From contig BFEA01000237.1 of the NCBI GenBank assembly GCA_003427395.1, forward strand, positions 779,142-830,772: DNA of 51,631 nt, written 5' to 3'. This stretch comes from Chara braunii. Taxonomy: Eukaryota; Streptophyta; Charophyceae; Charales; Characeae. Every line of letters starts with the position of its first letter. The first letter of the stretch is position 1. A program made the position numbers and the translations under genes. Of the stretch, positions 22,303-34,150 are shown in pieces. Below the pieces are notes generated by a model that saw nothing but the letters and a program-made list of their open reading frames with translations, searched no databases and was not told the origin of the DNA.

Positions 22303-22392
22303 GGTGCAGTAACTGCTTCTTCTTTCTTTTGCGGTACAAGTGCACCTAATGGTTGTGGGGGGCACAGACACAGACACCCACACCCACACCCA

Positions 22393-22447
<55 letters not shown>
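22208..22447. repeat. G-run, (GA)n, (CACCCA)n/(CA)n and (GA)n cluster
   Basis: G-run 22208-22222, GA to 22299, CACCCA/CA 22369-22427, GA to 22447. Open frames across this are repeat translations. Confidence 0.95.
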
Positions 22448-22559
22448 TAGGGGTGATATGTAGCCCTTGGGATGACGTGGTGATCGATGGTGCAAGTGAT
22501 TGGATGTGGGGTAGATGTTGACGGAAGATCAATAGCAACATGACGCGCTGCTTATGGGA

Positions 22560-23400
22560 GCGGGGTTAAACTTGAAGAATTAGCAAGGAATGAATTAGCA
22601 GGTAAGGACGGGATGGAAGAGTCTCAATTATATAGAGAGTAGCGAGATAATGAGATAGATGAGGAAAATATATACAAACAAGATTGAGGAAAAAATATAG
22701 AGTAGTTAAAATAATAGTAATAATAATAAAAAATCGGGACAAACGACCTCATCCTATTAAACGAGAGGAAAGAGGAGAGGGCTAGGAAAGAGGCAACCGA
22801 GCGAGTGGAAGGGCGCAGAGAGAATGAACCGGGGACGAAGGAGATGCAAAGAACGAGTCGATGTGGTAGAGATGGAAAGTTAAGGGAAGAAATGGTGAAA
22901 AACGAAGGATTGCAGAGAATGGGTGGGACAGAGGGAGGCGAGAACACAAAAGAGAGTGGAAGACGGGTTAGACAGATATGAGGGAGGTTATCAAACATAA
23001 AGGCAAGTGTGAAAGGCGACATATGTAAATGGAGATGGCGAAGGAATCAGGAAGATAAAACACAGTAAGGATAAACATCTATAACATGGAGCGAGGAGGG
23101 AGATGGCTGGAGTGAGAAGGGGAAGGGCAAGGCTAACAATTTTAGAGGAGCAACTTGGAGGACGAGCGTAGAAAGACTTGTACGTTGAATACCCTAAAAA
23201 CTGGGAGTCGAGAGGTAGCACAGAGTAGGGCCAAAGAGTAGGAGGAATTCCTAGGCAAGTGACAGTCTCAAAAGTAGGCAAGGCGAGTGAGGAAGAGAAA
23301 CAACAGGAAACAACAAGGAGGAAAAGCGAAAAAAAGAGCGAGGTGGAAGTTGTAACGAAATTAGGAAAGTATGAAACATGGAGTGGGACAATGATAATTC
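22560..23400. other. Purine-rich (GA/GGA) tract, no gene
   Basis: The plus strand is strongly A/G-biased (gaggaaagagg, gggaggcgag). Minus-strand open frames here are Ser/Pro/Phe-rich and have no family features. Confidence 0.6.
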
Positions 23401-23428
23401 AATAAAACAAAAACACCCAGATGTGCGG

Positions 23429-25238
23429 TGTCGGCGTTAATACCCTTACAAAGGAATCTGCCTTAGTTTGTGTAAGTGACGAAAAATAAGTTTTGACTTG
23501 AAAATTGAGTGCATCGTGCAAATCACGATAGTATTTGCTTTATACAGATAAAATGTTTGATTGAAAGCACGGAGTGTGTGGGCGCTCAGTTTTGAAGGCG
23601 CGTGTGATATTTTTTCCTCATGGATGATTGTAAAGTCGGGATAACTGCCGACCAACTTTTATTTTGATTAAATTATGATTAAGCGATATGTTTTTTTGAT
23701 TGATATGTCTGTTTATGGCGCGTGCGAGCACACAGAGGCGACATTGCTATAGTCGGCTTTGGACGTGACTGTCGGTGCCACGTTAAAAAAAAAGAAGAAA
23801 AAATAATGATTTTGGATTTTATTCAGAGCGAGTGGAAGCCCTAGTAGTGTGCACTGTCACGAGACTCTTTGTCTTGTTTGCTCGCCGGTAGGAATTACCC
23901 TCGACTTTTTGCAATGGTTATGAGTGAAACTTGGTTCTTCGTACAGCGTGTGTCATCATTCGGTAGTTGTGAATTTAACCGGTAAAACCAAGGTGTGACC
24001 TTGGTGTGTGTTGGTAGGACCGTGCGCCCCGCAAAACCCTTTTATCAGGAAGTGCACATTTACTATTGTGAGCCTTCGGCCTAACATTGTTGGTTACGAC
24101 AACTTTCATGCAGCAAATTTGGGGATCGAGACCTGAGAGTAGTGACGCGGGAGCATTGGAGCAGTTTGACGAAACCGAGCGGTTCACGGCTAGGCGGGGC
24201 CCCCTTGATTTTGTTGCTGACCCCGCCTGAGGGCCTGGTCGGCTGGGCCGAAAGGGGTGTCGATGGTCCCTTTCCCCCTCGGTAAGGTCCTGAGTTTTAT
24301 TTCTTGCTTATTTTATTTTTATTTTTATTTTTATTTTTTATTTTTTATTTTTTATTTAAAGTCTTGAGACCATTGTTGGCATCGGGACCTGCTGCTGGCA
24401 CAAACTGGCCTAGCTTTAGTTGGTACACACTTGAACTGTTGAAATACAGACTTGAGTTCAAACACCGTAAAGTAAAATACTGTAATTTTGACTTACCTAG
24501 CATCGGTCCGCCCGGTGATAATATATTGAGGTCATTACTGTGGCGAGGTCCTTCGAGATATCCGTTAAAATTGGAAGGATACGGAGAGGATCAACTTGAC
24601 CACTTTGTGTGGGGTATTCATTTGTTCCTGAATGAACTTAGTGTCCAGGTACGGGCAAGTGCAATAAGACTGGGGTAGTTTTTATGCATGTACATGCCAG
24701 CTAGTTGGTCGGCTATAAGGCAGTGAGGGGGGCAGGACTAGATAATGTTTTCTTATCTCAAAAAATGGTAATTGTCGGGCCACGCGAGCGTTCGCAAGGC
24801 ACTAATCAGGAGAGTCGATTAACGAAGAACCAAAATTTCAGCGTTTTTTTAATATTATTTATAAAAAAAAACAGAAACCCTTTTTAACCCGAAATTGCAT
24901 CATTCCATAGAGTGCACACCATGTTAACAAACCATTAGAAAAAAAACGAAAAAATAAAATAAAAACAGGGTGAAACAATAAGGCAAAAGGGCACTTGAAT
25001 GACATTTTGGATTCAACAAATTTTCGGAATTTTCAGCGTTTTTGGAAATGGTTTTATCAAAGGAAATTCCAATGCTCCAAATGAGACAAAATTTGGTACA
25101 CAACAACCTTGAAGTAAGACAAAAACAGGCAAAAAAAAAAAAAACAATTTCAGTTTTGGACCTGTTACCCAGGAGCTGAAACTGGGGGGTCCCCGTTAAC
25201 CACATGTGCTGATCAGAGGAGTGACGAGAAGTAAAAAG
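23429..25238 (+). mobile_element. Large LTR-like repeat R1, segment 1 (5' end)
   Basis: Starts TGTCGGCGTTAATACC, matching R2 (TGTCGATGCGAATACC) and the minus-strand start of R3 (TGTCGGTGCGAATACC). It then runs parallel to R2 25245-25830 and to R3 read from 46179 downwards: gtgtgtgggcgctcagttttg; cttcggcctaacattgttgg; cggggcccccttg; then a T/ATTTT-rich tract. Interrupted at 25244 by R2. No open frame resembles gag or pol. Confidence 0.75.
24405..24475 (+). repeat. tRNA-like module (A and B boxes) in R1
   Basis: CTAGCTTTAGTTGGTACAC (A-box-like) ... TTGAACTGTTGAAATACAGA ... GAGTTCAAACACC (B box). The diverged counterpart in R3 is on the minus strand at 45195-45255 (GTAGCGCAGTTGGTACAC, a consensus A box). 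Probably tRNA-derived. Not a functional tRNA. Confidence 0.5.
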
Positions 25239-25244
25239 TGACGA
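25239..25244 (+). repeat. Target-site duplication of R2, left copy (TGACGA)
   Basis: TGACGA abuts the TGTCG start of R2 and is repeated exactly after its AAAACA end at 32795-32800. Confidence 0.8.
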
Positions 25245-27998
25245 TGTCGATGCGAATACCCTTACGAGGGTATCCGCCCTAGTTTTTGCAAGTGACAGAA
25301 AATAAGTTCTGATTGAAACTTAAGAATACCACGCAAGGCGCGACTGTGTGTTGTGTACGCTGACTGATTGATCGATTAAAATCTAGAAGTAGAGAGTGTG
25401 TGGGTGTGAAGACTTAAGGCGCACGTGATCTCATCTCCCTTTGATGATTGTGAAACCGACATTGATTGTCGAAATTTTTTTTATTCCTGATTAAGCTAGG
25501 ATTAAAAGGATTTTGTCTTTTGATTGGTGCGCTTGCCTGCGACCTGTGCGTACGTGCAGAGGACAACAGCGGCAAACAATGTGTTCTTGAAACGTTTCGG
25601 TAGATCTGCGCGTCACGCAGTATCCGCTTATTTGGATGTCAATTAATACTAGATTCAACCTTGGGCCTAACACTATTGATTATGGTACCAAACTTCCAAC
25701 CAAGAGATCCGGAGATCAAGGCCAGCAACGACAGTGCAAGAGTATCGAAACGACAAGGAAGAGCTCAGGGGTCGAGGGCCCGGCGGGGCTACCCCCTTGG
25801 TTTTTGCCGTCAACGGATTTAGAGTGGTGCTAGCGGTTTTTCTTTCTCGTTCGTCTCTCTCGGATGATTAAGATTTTTTTCTAGATATTCTATTATTTTA
25901 TCGTCGTTATTATTAACTTTATGCTATGACTTTTCAGTCGGGCACGACATTGGACATGGGTGGGTGTCGAGCCGAGAGCCTTGAACACACACCTCTTTTG
26001 GCGGGCCCGTTTAAATTCCCATGTGTACGGGGTATTAACGAAATTTCTCTATCCTGCCTGTCTTAAAAATGCGGACCGAGGAAGTTAGCGTGCACGCGAG
26101 CCGGTGGGTGAATAGCCTGAGGGGCGGAAGAGCATGAGTGTCGTGGGCCTAACGGGGGCGCCCAACCTAATGGCCCGCGACCTGCTGTGAGAGGCTTGAG
26201 TTTGTGCATGCCGCTGGGACTCGAGAGGGCGGTGAGCAATGCCTAGGAAGAGCAGTCCGGGGCATTGTGGGAAGGCCGCTGCAGCGACCGCTCACCTGTG
26301 GGGCCCTCCTCCAACTCGGTTTTCAAAGTTCTCATTTGACTATTTGCTACCACCGTCGAGAGCAACACGCCTAGTCCACCTGGGCCCACGATAGGCTATG
26401 CAGCAGGGTGTACCTCGACCGGCCGTTTGAGTGACCCACCGTTTGAGTGGGGGCTGGTTGTTGGGGGCCCGAAAGGCAGGGTGGCCAGGGGACACTCGAG
26501 GGAGGGGACTGCCGAGTCGTTGCTACGTGTGGAACGTTCGTCAGACCTGGGCTGCAGAAGTGAAAGGAAAACAAAAAGTTTGAACTGATCAGCGGACTGT
26601 TCCTTCCGAAGTCTCCCTTGGGATAGTTGGCGCTATTGAGCTGACTACCAGTTATTACGAAGTGGATGGTTGTGGGATCTGCTATCATCGGAGGTGCTGC
26701 GGTAGAAGAAAGAGGGCATGCACCGAGCTTTCGAAGGGAGACTGGCTGAAAGGAGGAAGGAGCGGGTGGGAAGCTGGATGCAGCGATGAAAGGGAAGACA
26801 AGGAGGAACGGACCTAGGTGCGAATTCGCGCTGGGTACATCCAGTAACAAAGGAATCGGAGATGGCAGCAGCGGAAGGGGGATATGATGAAAGTGGAAAA
26901 ACGTGGAGCCCGCCCGATTTTTGGTGAAATAGGGCGGGGAGAGAGTTGATTTGGGGGTTGTGATGTCGGGCGAGTGCGATTCTGAGGCTAGTTTTTACAG
27001 TTAGTTAGTAGAGTTGAAGGTTAGTAATGAAACTGATGTGGGGGGGATGGCGGAGGACGAGGAAGAAGTGAGAATAAGATTGTTAATCTCGCCCGTTTCT
27101 TGATGAAAACGAGCGAGGGAGGACTCGAATCGGGGTTTTTCGGCCCTGGCGACCCCAATACCATTGTCAGAAGTGGTAGACAGTCAGTCGAAGGAAAGTT
27201 AGTAGAGGAGAGTCGTGTGCGGATATGGAGAGGTGATGAGAGTAACTACCGAGATCTTGCTCGATTCTCTATGGAATCGAGTAAATTAGAGTGTTAACCC
27301 AACGTTTTGGGGAGTTGCGAATAGGATGGCGGTATCAGATTTGATATAGGATGGACGATATGGTCGGTATGTGTCGTAGGCGTTGCGTGTTGTAGAACAG
27401 AATGTATCTGGCCGCATTCAAGCAGGATGTTCATTCTCATTTAAACGAATAGCGGGTGGTGGGGTGAAGCCCCTTATCGTGTTCGTTGGTGTCAGCAGTC
27501 TTCCTCTGTCTTCGTCATCTTAGTCTTCGTCGCCATCAAGTCGGGGATCCCCATCACCTTTACTGTGGAAGCCATCACTGCGGGGTGACCTCCGAGTGGC
27601 CGCCCCGATTCCACCTTCAGGCTGTGGTCGACATCTGGATGATGGCTTGGCTTGATACATAAGAAGCAACAAATATATCTAGCCATATTTTGATGGAAAA
27701 TCCGTTTCCTTTATACAAATGGTCTCTCCCTTTCTCCTTGCGCGAGCGGGAGGAACGAATTCAGAATACAGTGAATGCGTCCATTTTATTGACAGAAGAT
27801 CCAGTACGTACGTGTTCATTCAAGCGAAGGAGGTAACCATTCTTTAAGCTTCAAAAGTAATGTGCATGTTTCTGCCTTCTAGCTGAAGATTCATTCAGGT
27901 TCTGCACGTTTCATCCGATTGAGTGAACAGTAGGAACAACAGGCTTGGTTGATGGCCGATGCGCTGCTTATCCTACTGAACAAAATAACTGGAGGGAA

Positions 27999-28680
27999 GC
28001 CGCGAGCTTACGGACTTACTTGTGAGTCGGCGTGATGCTTGTTTCGTTAAACGGAGCAATGAGGAAATGAGGGTTGTGACCGAGGTCGAAGCAAAAGGGT
28101 GTGTGGCAGGGCAGGAAACGCTTGCTTCACTGGAAGCTATGGTGCTACAGATGTTGTGTATCTCCGTACTTGCTGCGGCACGATGCTGCAATTTATAGGG
28201 TCTTACTTCGCTGTTGTGCACCTAGTTGTGTTGTTGGCTGAGTAGGCAGGGTTATGCACGACCTTACTACTTTGTTTGTTGTGGGGCATTGTGCAACTTG
28301 CGGCTGCCATTAGGGTTGTGTGGCAGGCTGCAATGAATAGCCGCGAGCTTACGGACTTACTTGTGAGCCGGCATGATGCTTGTTTCGTTAAGCGGAGTAA
28401 TGGGGAAAGGAGGGTTGTGATCGAGGTCGAAGCAAAAGGGCGTGTGGCAGGGCAGGAGACGCTTGTTTCACTCGAAGCTATGGTGCTACAGATGTTGTGT
28501 ATCGTCGTACTTGCTGTGGCATGATGGTGCTATTTATGGGGTCTTACTTCGCTGTTGTGCACCTAGTTGTGTTGTTGGCTGAGTAGGCAGGGTTATGCAT
28601 GGCCTTACTACTTTGTTTGTTGTGGAGCATTGTGCAACTTGCGGCTGCCATTAGGGTTGTGTGGCAGGCTGCAATGAATA
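27999..28680 (+). repeat. 341-bp tandem duplication inside R2
   Basis: Unit 1 is 27999-28339 and unit 2 is 28340-28680, starting gccgcgagcttacggactta. About 95 percent identical by eye. The same frame (SRELTDLLVSR.DACFVKRSN) is open through most of both units. Confidence 0.93.
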
Positions 28681-29522
28681 CAGAACTTGACTGTCGTCAA
28701 ATAAGTTTATTGGTGCCTTGTTGCTACTACGGGAAGTGCGAGACAGTTGATGTCGCTTTCAAGAGAGCACATAGGGTGTGCCTTATTCGAACGCAATCTT
28801 GCTAACTTGCATTCGTGCGGTTTAATCAGAGAGAAGGGTGACACGAATCGAGGGAGAGGTCAGGACTTGCGAAGAGGTTCCGTTGTTGCGACTTGAGGGT
28901 GTGATTGGGCATCGGAAAAAGGGTCGTTGCAACGATTTGAAGGGTCGTCAGGGAGTCAACAGCAGGCAGTTGGACTTCAGTTTGACCAAGGTGCTACACG
29001 TTCCGGTCGCCATTGTGGGCCCCTCAGGCGTATGAAAGTTTCAAGGTCATCTCCTGTGAGTTGGGTTAATCCCTCTTTTGTATTTCGAGAGTCTGAAACC
29101 CCTCCTTTTGCCCTTTTTACTCTGAGTCTAATCATGTTTAGAGAGGAAAGCGGCAAGCGGGATTGCAACCCATAGGACCGCAACAAGACTCTGTGGGGAT
29201 TGCGGGAGCTCTACCGGAACTCAAGAGGAGTTTTGGAGGCAGGGAACTGAGAGGTAAAGGTTTCATCCTCCTTCTATAAACCCAATTATAACCCCTATTT
29301 GTACATTCTTCCACAATTTGACTGAGTGTATCGCATGCATCTCATTACTGGTTTTGAGTTTAACTTTCAGGATATAACTCAGAATTAAGTAAAGAAAGGC
29401 ATGCGCAAGCTCAGTTTCAGTTTTATTATTTGACTGAAAGCAGATTGCAAAAAGTGTTCGCATCTAGGGGAAAGGTGGGAGGAAGGTGGTATTGTCTGCT
29501 TTTGACTGGGTCAACCAAATGA

Positions 29523-30245
29523 TGGACAAATCTCCATAAGTTTGGAGGGTCCAGCGCTATGTTTATTTTTTATTGTCTGGAGAACCAGAGAGGTTTCCAT
29601 AAGATTGGATGGTCTGGTTGCTCCGACTTGTGATGGTTGCTTGTGATTGACTTTCTTAGGGACCAAGGATACTTCCATATGATTGCATGGCTTGGTTGCC
29701 TTGCTTCATTTGAGTTTCTTATATTTTATTGATTTCTGAAGAAAATTCAACATGTTCCATAAGATTGGATGACTCTAACTCTCCTTGTTTTATTATGAGG
29801 AGAATTGAGATGAAGGACATGACAGGTTTTCGTAAAATTGGATGGTCTGGTCTGAAGTTACGCACATGCTGGAACCAAAATGATAAATTTATCTCTACTT
29901 CTATATTATTTTACTTATGAACAGGCTAGTCAGACATGTGTCCATAAGATTGGATGGTCTAACTATAGCTTATCACCAACTGAAGAGAACAACAATTAAG
30001 AGTAAATTTGTGGTAAGAAGAGGAAGGTTGAACTTTGATCTAAGTTGAACGGTTCAATCATATGCTACCTCAAAAGACTAAATGCAAACAATTATATATA
30101 ATTTGGATAATTTAAACACTTCAAGGTGAATAGGTTGGACAACCTAGTCATATGCCCCTGGAAGAGAAAAGTTGTAGTGTCCTATGTTTGTGTATATCCA
30201 ATGGATGAGCTAGACATATTTCCATACGATTTGATGGTCTAGCTC
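29523..30245 (+). repeat. Hairpin array of R2 (seven units)
   Basis: Core TTTCCATAAGATTGGATGG recurs at about 29531, 29594, 29672, 29755, 29829, 29940 and 30219. Flanks pair: TGGAC/GTCCA (29523-27, 29549-53); AACCAGA/TCTGGTT (29583-89, 29613-19); ACCAAG/CTTGGT (29662-67, 29691-96); TAGTCAGAC/GTCTAACTA with one mismatch (29927-35, 29957-65); GAGCTAGAC/GTCTAGCTC (30207-15, 30237-45). Two units (about 29755 and 29829) have no clear stem. The linkers are unrelated in sequence. Confidence 0.8.
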
Positions 30246-30531
30246 TACGCCTTAAGTAAGTTGGGAATAAGGAACAAATCATTGAAAGACTATGACCTAT
30301 TGTTTGACAAATTTAACCTTGGGACTGGTAAAAGTACTTAACATTGTGGTTTGACCTTGCATGTGGCTGAGTGAGATCTTTACCTAGTCTGAGTTTCAGG
30401 TTGACAGGTAGTAGTTGCAGATGGTCGCCACATGCTAGAGCTATAGGAATTAGTTCAATTTCTGCATTTTTTGAGCTAACGTTTTGTACTTCGGTCAATT
30501 GTCGCATTTTCAAGGATAATTTGTTATACTT

Positions 30532-31140
30532 GACTTTGTATAAATCTTCGTAAGTTACTTTCTATACGGAAAGCGCTGCCGAAATTTCTACAAATTCAAG
30601 GAGTTAGTCAAATTTGACCTTCAAAGTTTAACTTTTTGTATGAGTTTTATATATGGCTTAGTAAAAATATAAAAAGTTTTTGTTTCTAGGGGAAGTGTTG
30701 CCCGAATTTTTGTTGATTCAGGGAGTTAGGCAAAATTTGACTTTGAAAAGTCAAGATTATTTCAGATTTTGAACTTAATTTTGTATAAATTTTGAAAAGT
30801 TACTTTCTTTATAGGAAGTGTTGTCAAAAGTTCTACAAATCTAAGTTTTACGTTTGAGTTCATATCTTAGTCAATATAAATCTAGGAAGTCTACTCCTCT
30901 AAGTGAGATGCTACCCAAATTTTTGCTAATTCAGTAAGTTGGACAAAATTTGATTTTCTAGAGTTGAAGATTACTTTAGTTTTTGTATTCAAGCTAGTAT
31001 AAATTCTGAAAAGACACTTTTTCTATGGAAAGCGATGCCAAAATTTTATTAGGTTAGAGGAGACATATTATATTTTGACAGGTGACGATTCTGACAATAC
31101 ACCCTGCATAGGGGAGATGTTGTCAAAGGTCTACCTTTCT
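30532..31140 (+). repeat. Array of 100-130-bp A/T-rich units, R2
   Basis: About five units with tttgtataaattttgaaaag, a short ctttc...ggaaag hairpin-like step, gaagtgttgcc, tttctacaaattca and aaatttgac. The equivalent arrays are 37790-38440 (R1) and 40600-41260 (R3, minus strand). Confidence 0.8.
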
Positions 31141-32794
31141 TTGGGCACTGGCTTAGAGGTAGGCCTAGACTGAACAGAATGGGAGTATTGAGTGAGAATG
31201 TGCTATGGAGATTTGTTCTCTATGCATTGATAGTCTAACCTTGGGCATTGACCTGTTTTGTGTCACAGGTCTTCTTCATATATTTTGATTCAGGTTTAGG
31301 ATTGGATTCAGCTTGGTCTAACAAAAATCATCTTCTGTTATCACTGATAACAGGTGAGTTGACGATTCGTCGGCTTACGACTCAACTCCAATTCACTCCT
31401 ACCACTTAACCTAGAGGCTTTAGCCTTGTGATTTGAATTGTTTTCCTGAATTTTCACCCGGACTTTATTGAATGGCCATTTTAACAAAGATATTGAGTAT
31501 TTTATTTTGAGGAGTTATACAAAGAGTGAGACTTGTATGGCTAAAGTGAGGGGTATGAGCACAGAGAATGGTTGAAGTTGACCCCGTGTAGTGCATTGAC
31601 TTTTGGTTGAATCTTTGATGTGATTGCATGTATGTTTTCTGGTTCTGACTCTGGATTTTACTGTCTGCGATCACATACATATATATGGCTGAGAAAAGTT
31701 ACACTATGATTGTGAGAAGTGATCGTCACATACTGTATATCCTTCTATATATGTACCTGGATATACGTTAAGTACTCGTGTGACCTACTGTGATCGTGCG
31801 TAAGGGTTAAACATATTATGTTTTGAGAGAAAAGGGAGATCCTCTTTTACCCTTTTGCTTTTTAGAATTATTATAGTTGGACGTTGTAGTTCGTGGCAAC
31901 CGTCAAAGTCAAACCCCTTGATTTCTCTTCAGGTCCTAGATGATGGAGTTGGTCTCCATGGCAATAAGAGACGATTGCCACCACATGTATGAACCTGTGT
32001 ACCACCCACTCTCCGCAGGGTGCAGAAGATTCTCAACCACACTTGGCGGTTGTCTAGTGTCGAGAGATTAACCCCTCAATGCACGTGTCAATCGACACTT
32101 GAGTGTCGAACGCGACCCTCGAGGTCATCGAAGACCATGTGATTATGGGTACTACATTGTACACCATCATTGCGACTGCTTTCATGTGTTTGCATTACTT
32201 GTCGATACGAGAAGACCCTGCATCCGCGCGATTTTATACTAAGTCTCGCGCGAGTCGCCTAACCGATTTTTGTATCAAAAGGTTATGGGTTGAATACAAA
32301 AAGGAGTCGGGAGTGTTGTTGTTTTGTTCGAGTGTGTTTTTAATTTTATGTTTTAAAGAGTGGTGTAACGTGTGGTGAGTGGGATGCATCCTAGTCGATC
32401 GACAATGAGTCACACTTGGGACTTCAACCCCCCAATGCGCCGGTTCGCATGTGGGACTTATAGAGGCGTGAGACCCCACGTACCCTCTATGCTACAGCAT
32501 ACGAGAAACGTCATCGACTGGTCCACCTCTGCGATTGCAACTGATTAACTTTCATACTGTGGACTGGTAGCTTGGCGGGAATACGCCCACTGAAGGGAGG
32601 TGACAGCTCTCGCAAGGTGAAGGTAAGTTGTACCTCGCGTAGGCCCTATGCTGTCATAGGGGCTCGTGAGAGGTATGGCGGGCGCACTCGGTCAGAGTAG
32701 CCGCGGAAGCTCTGTGTATCGCGAGTACACCAACTCCTGCGTGACGAGGCCGGGAGGGTCCCACCTTGTGCGAGACCGATGCGCACGTAAAACA

Positions 32795-32800
32795 TGACGA
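32795..32800 (+). repeat. Target-site duplication of R2, right copy (TGACGA)
   Basis: Exact copy of 25239-25244, directly after the CA end of R2. Confidence 0.8.
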
Positions 32801-33849
32801 GGAGATAAGAGGTAGCGAAAAAAAATCGATGGATAAGGAAGGGCAATAGTATGGGCTCAAGATGCCTACCTGGTAGGTGTTCGTCCAGGTATTCATTCTC
32901 ACTTTGCACCTTTAGGCGGGTGGTGAAGCACGGCCATAGCCACGCACGACGACCATGATCGTGATGATCGCCTTCAGGTTCGTCATCGTGGTTGTTGTGA
33001 ATGGGTTTTTGGTCGTGGCAAATGCGATGAAGTGGTCGAAGTACGAGTGTGAAGGAGGATTCGTTGTTAATAGTAACGACTGTGTGATGGCGGTGTAGAT
33101 TGGTGAAGTGCCTAGGGGAAGTTCCGTTTTTATTTTGCACGTTTAGTGACTAATCGGGTATGACTCATAGTTGCACATATTCACTCATCTTCGTGAGCCT
33201 CCGCATTAGAGTGTTCGTCAATCATCCGATCGCTCCTCTAAATGTAGTCGTTGTGATGCATACAAGGATCACCTTCTTTGTGATGATCATAATGGATCTT
33301 TCCATGTTCTAGCAAAGGATCCATTCCGATTTGCTTTGATTGATTAATAGTGGGGTAAGTGCAATTACTACTCCCCATACTCGAATTTGTGGGCGCTGCT
33401 CGCACCCATCGTCGTGATGGCGGCCCTCGAGTCCCGATGGTGGTCTCCAGCTCACAATGATCGTCCTCCCCAAACGCAACGGGTTGCTGCTCGTATGATG
33501 TCGTTTTGAGTCCGGGGTGGAAGCTCGACCAACGATATTTGTAGGGGGCGTTGTGCACCTAGCTGGGCTGTAACGGAAGGTGCATTTGCATCCTACTCAA
33601 GTAATGGGCGCATCGGCAAGCCACTCCAGCGATGTACATCTCCACATTCTTTTGCGGGAGATTCATTCTTATGTTGCTCAATTGGTGGAAGTAGGAGTGA
33701 GCTACGTATACGCATTCGCATATGAATTCGTGGTCGTCACGTCGACCCATTGCTGACCATTGTACCTCATGCCAAATAGTCAACGAGTAAAGTGACGTGA
33801 CCTGCTCGTTGAACGCGTACAATTCGACTTTTCCCATTGTATGTTCGTC

Positions 33850-34150
33850 GATATTCGAAGGCCACGAAGTGGGAGAGCCTGAAGGAGCTGATAAGAAACC
33901 CGAGAAAAGCCGGCCGAAGGCCGAAACCAGTCATAATGTCTGCTTTCAACCAGGCCTTAATCTGATTCCTCATCACAGGATATGTGTCTAGCTTTTCCAA
34001 GAGGCACGAAGTGTTGATTCGATCAAAGCATTTCGCAATGTCGGCGTCAAGCACATATTTGGCTCTAATGGCTCTAGCCAGAGCTTCCATGGCATGCCCA
34101 TCTTCATTGTTGTGTCCAACCTCGTTCAAACTGTTTTTTGTCGGGATTGT
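33850..34150 (-). pseudogene. Group II intron-type reverse transcriptase fragment, degenerate
   Basis: The minus strand encodes HAMEALARAIRAKYVLDADI, then AKCFDRIN and LLEKLDTYPVMRNQIKAWLK. This is the hallmark RT block of bacterial and organellar group II intron proteins (AI..K.KYVLDADI..CFD.INH..LL.K......R..IKAWL), with both Asp of D-x-D-I..CFD present. The next block is reached only with a frameshift: an IS..LLQALPLRGL-like remnant of GGVISPLLANIALHGL near 33860-33890. The YADD box, X/maturase and endonuclease domains are not seen. It differs sharply from the LINE and gypsy RTs of this window. It sits in sequence of R1 that R2 lacks, suggesting a captured organellar (numt/nupt-like) or bacterial piece. 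Confidence 0.8.

Larger units (their letters stand above)
25245..32794 (+). mobile_element. Large LTR-like repeat R2, complete 7.55-kb unit
   Basis: Begins TGTCG and ends AAAACA (TG...CA) with a perfect 6-bp target duplication. Order of modules: 5' block (25245-25830); GC-rich unique part; 341-bp tandem duplication (27999-28680); block with aacccataggaccgcaac (about 29167); hairpin array (29523-30245); array of 100-130-bp A/T-rich units (30532-31140); 3' block with cactctccgcagggtgcaga (32009) and ggagggtcccacc near the end. No gag, pol, transposase or terminal duplication is visible. It is either a very long solo LTR or a LARD-like non-coding element. It inserted into R1 in the same orientation. 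Confidence 0.75.

Noticed and set aside
25245-32794. R2 as a Helitron (hairpin near the 3' end of the family)
   Set aside because: It has a 6-bp target duplication and TG...CA ends. Helitrons insert between A and T without duplication and end in CTRR.
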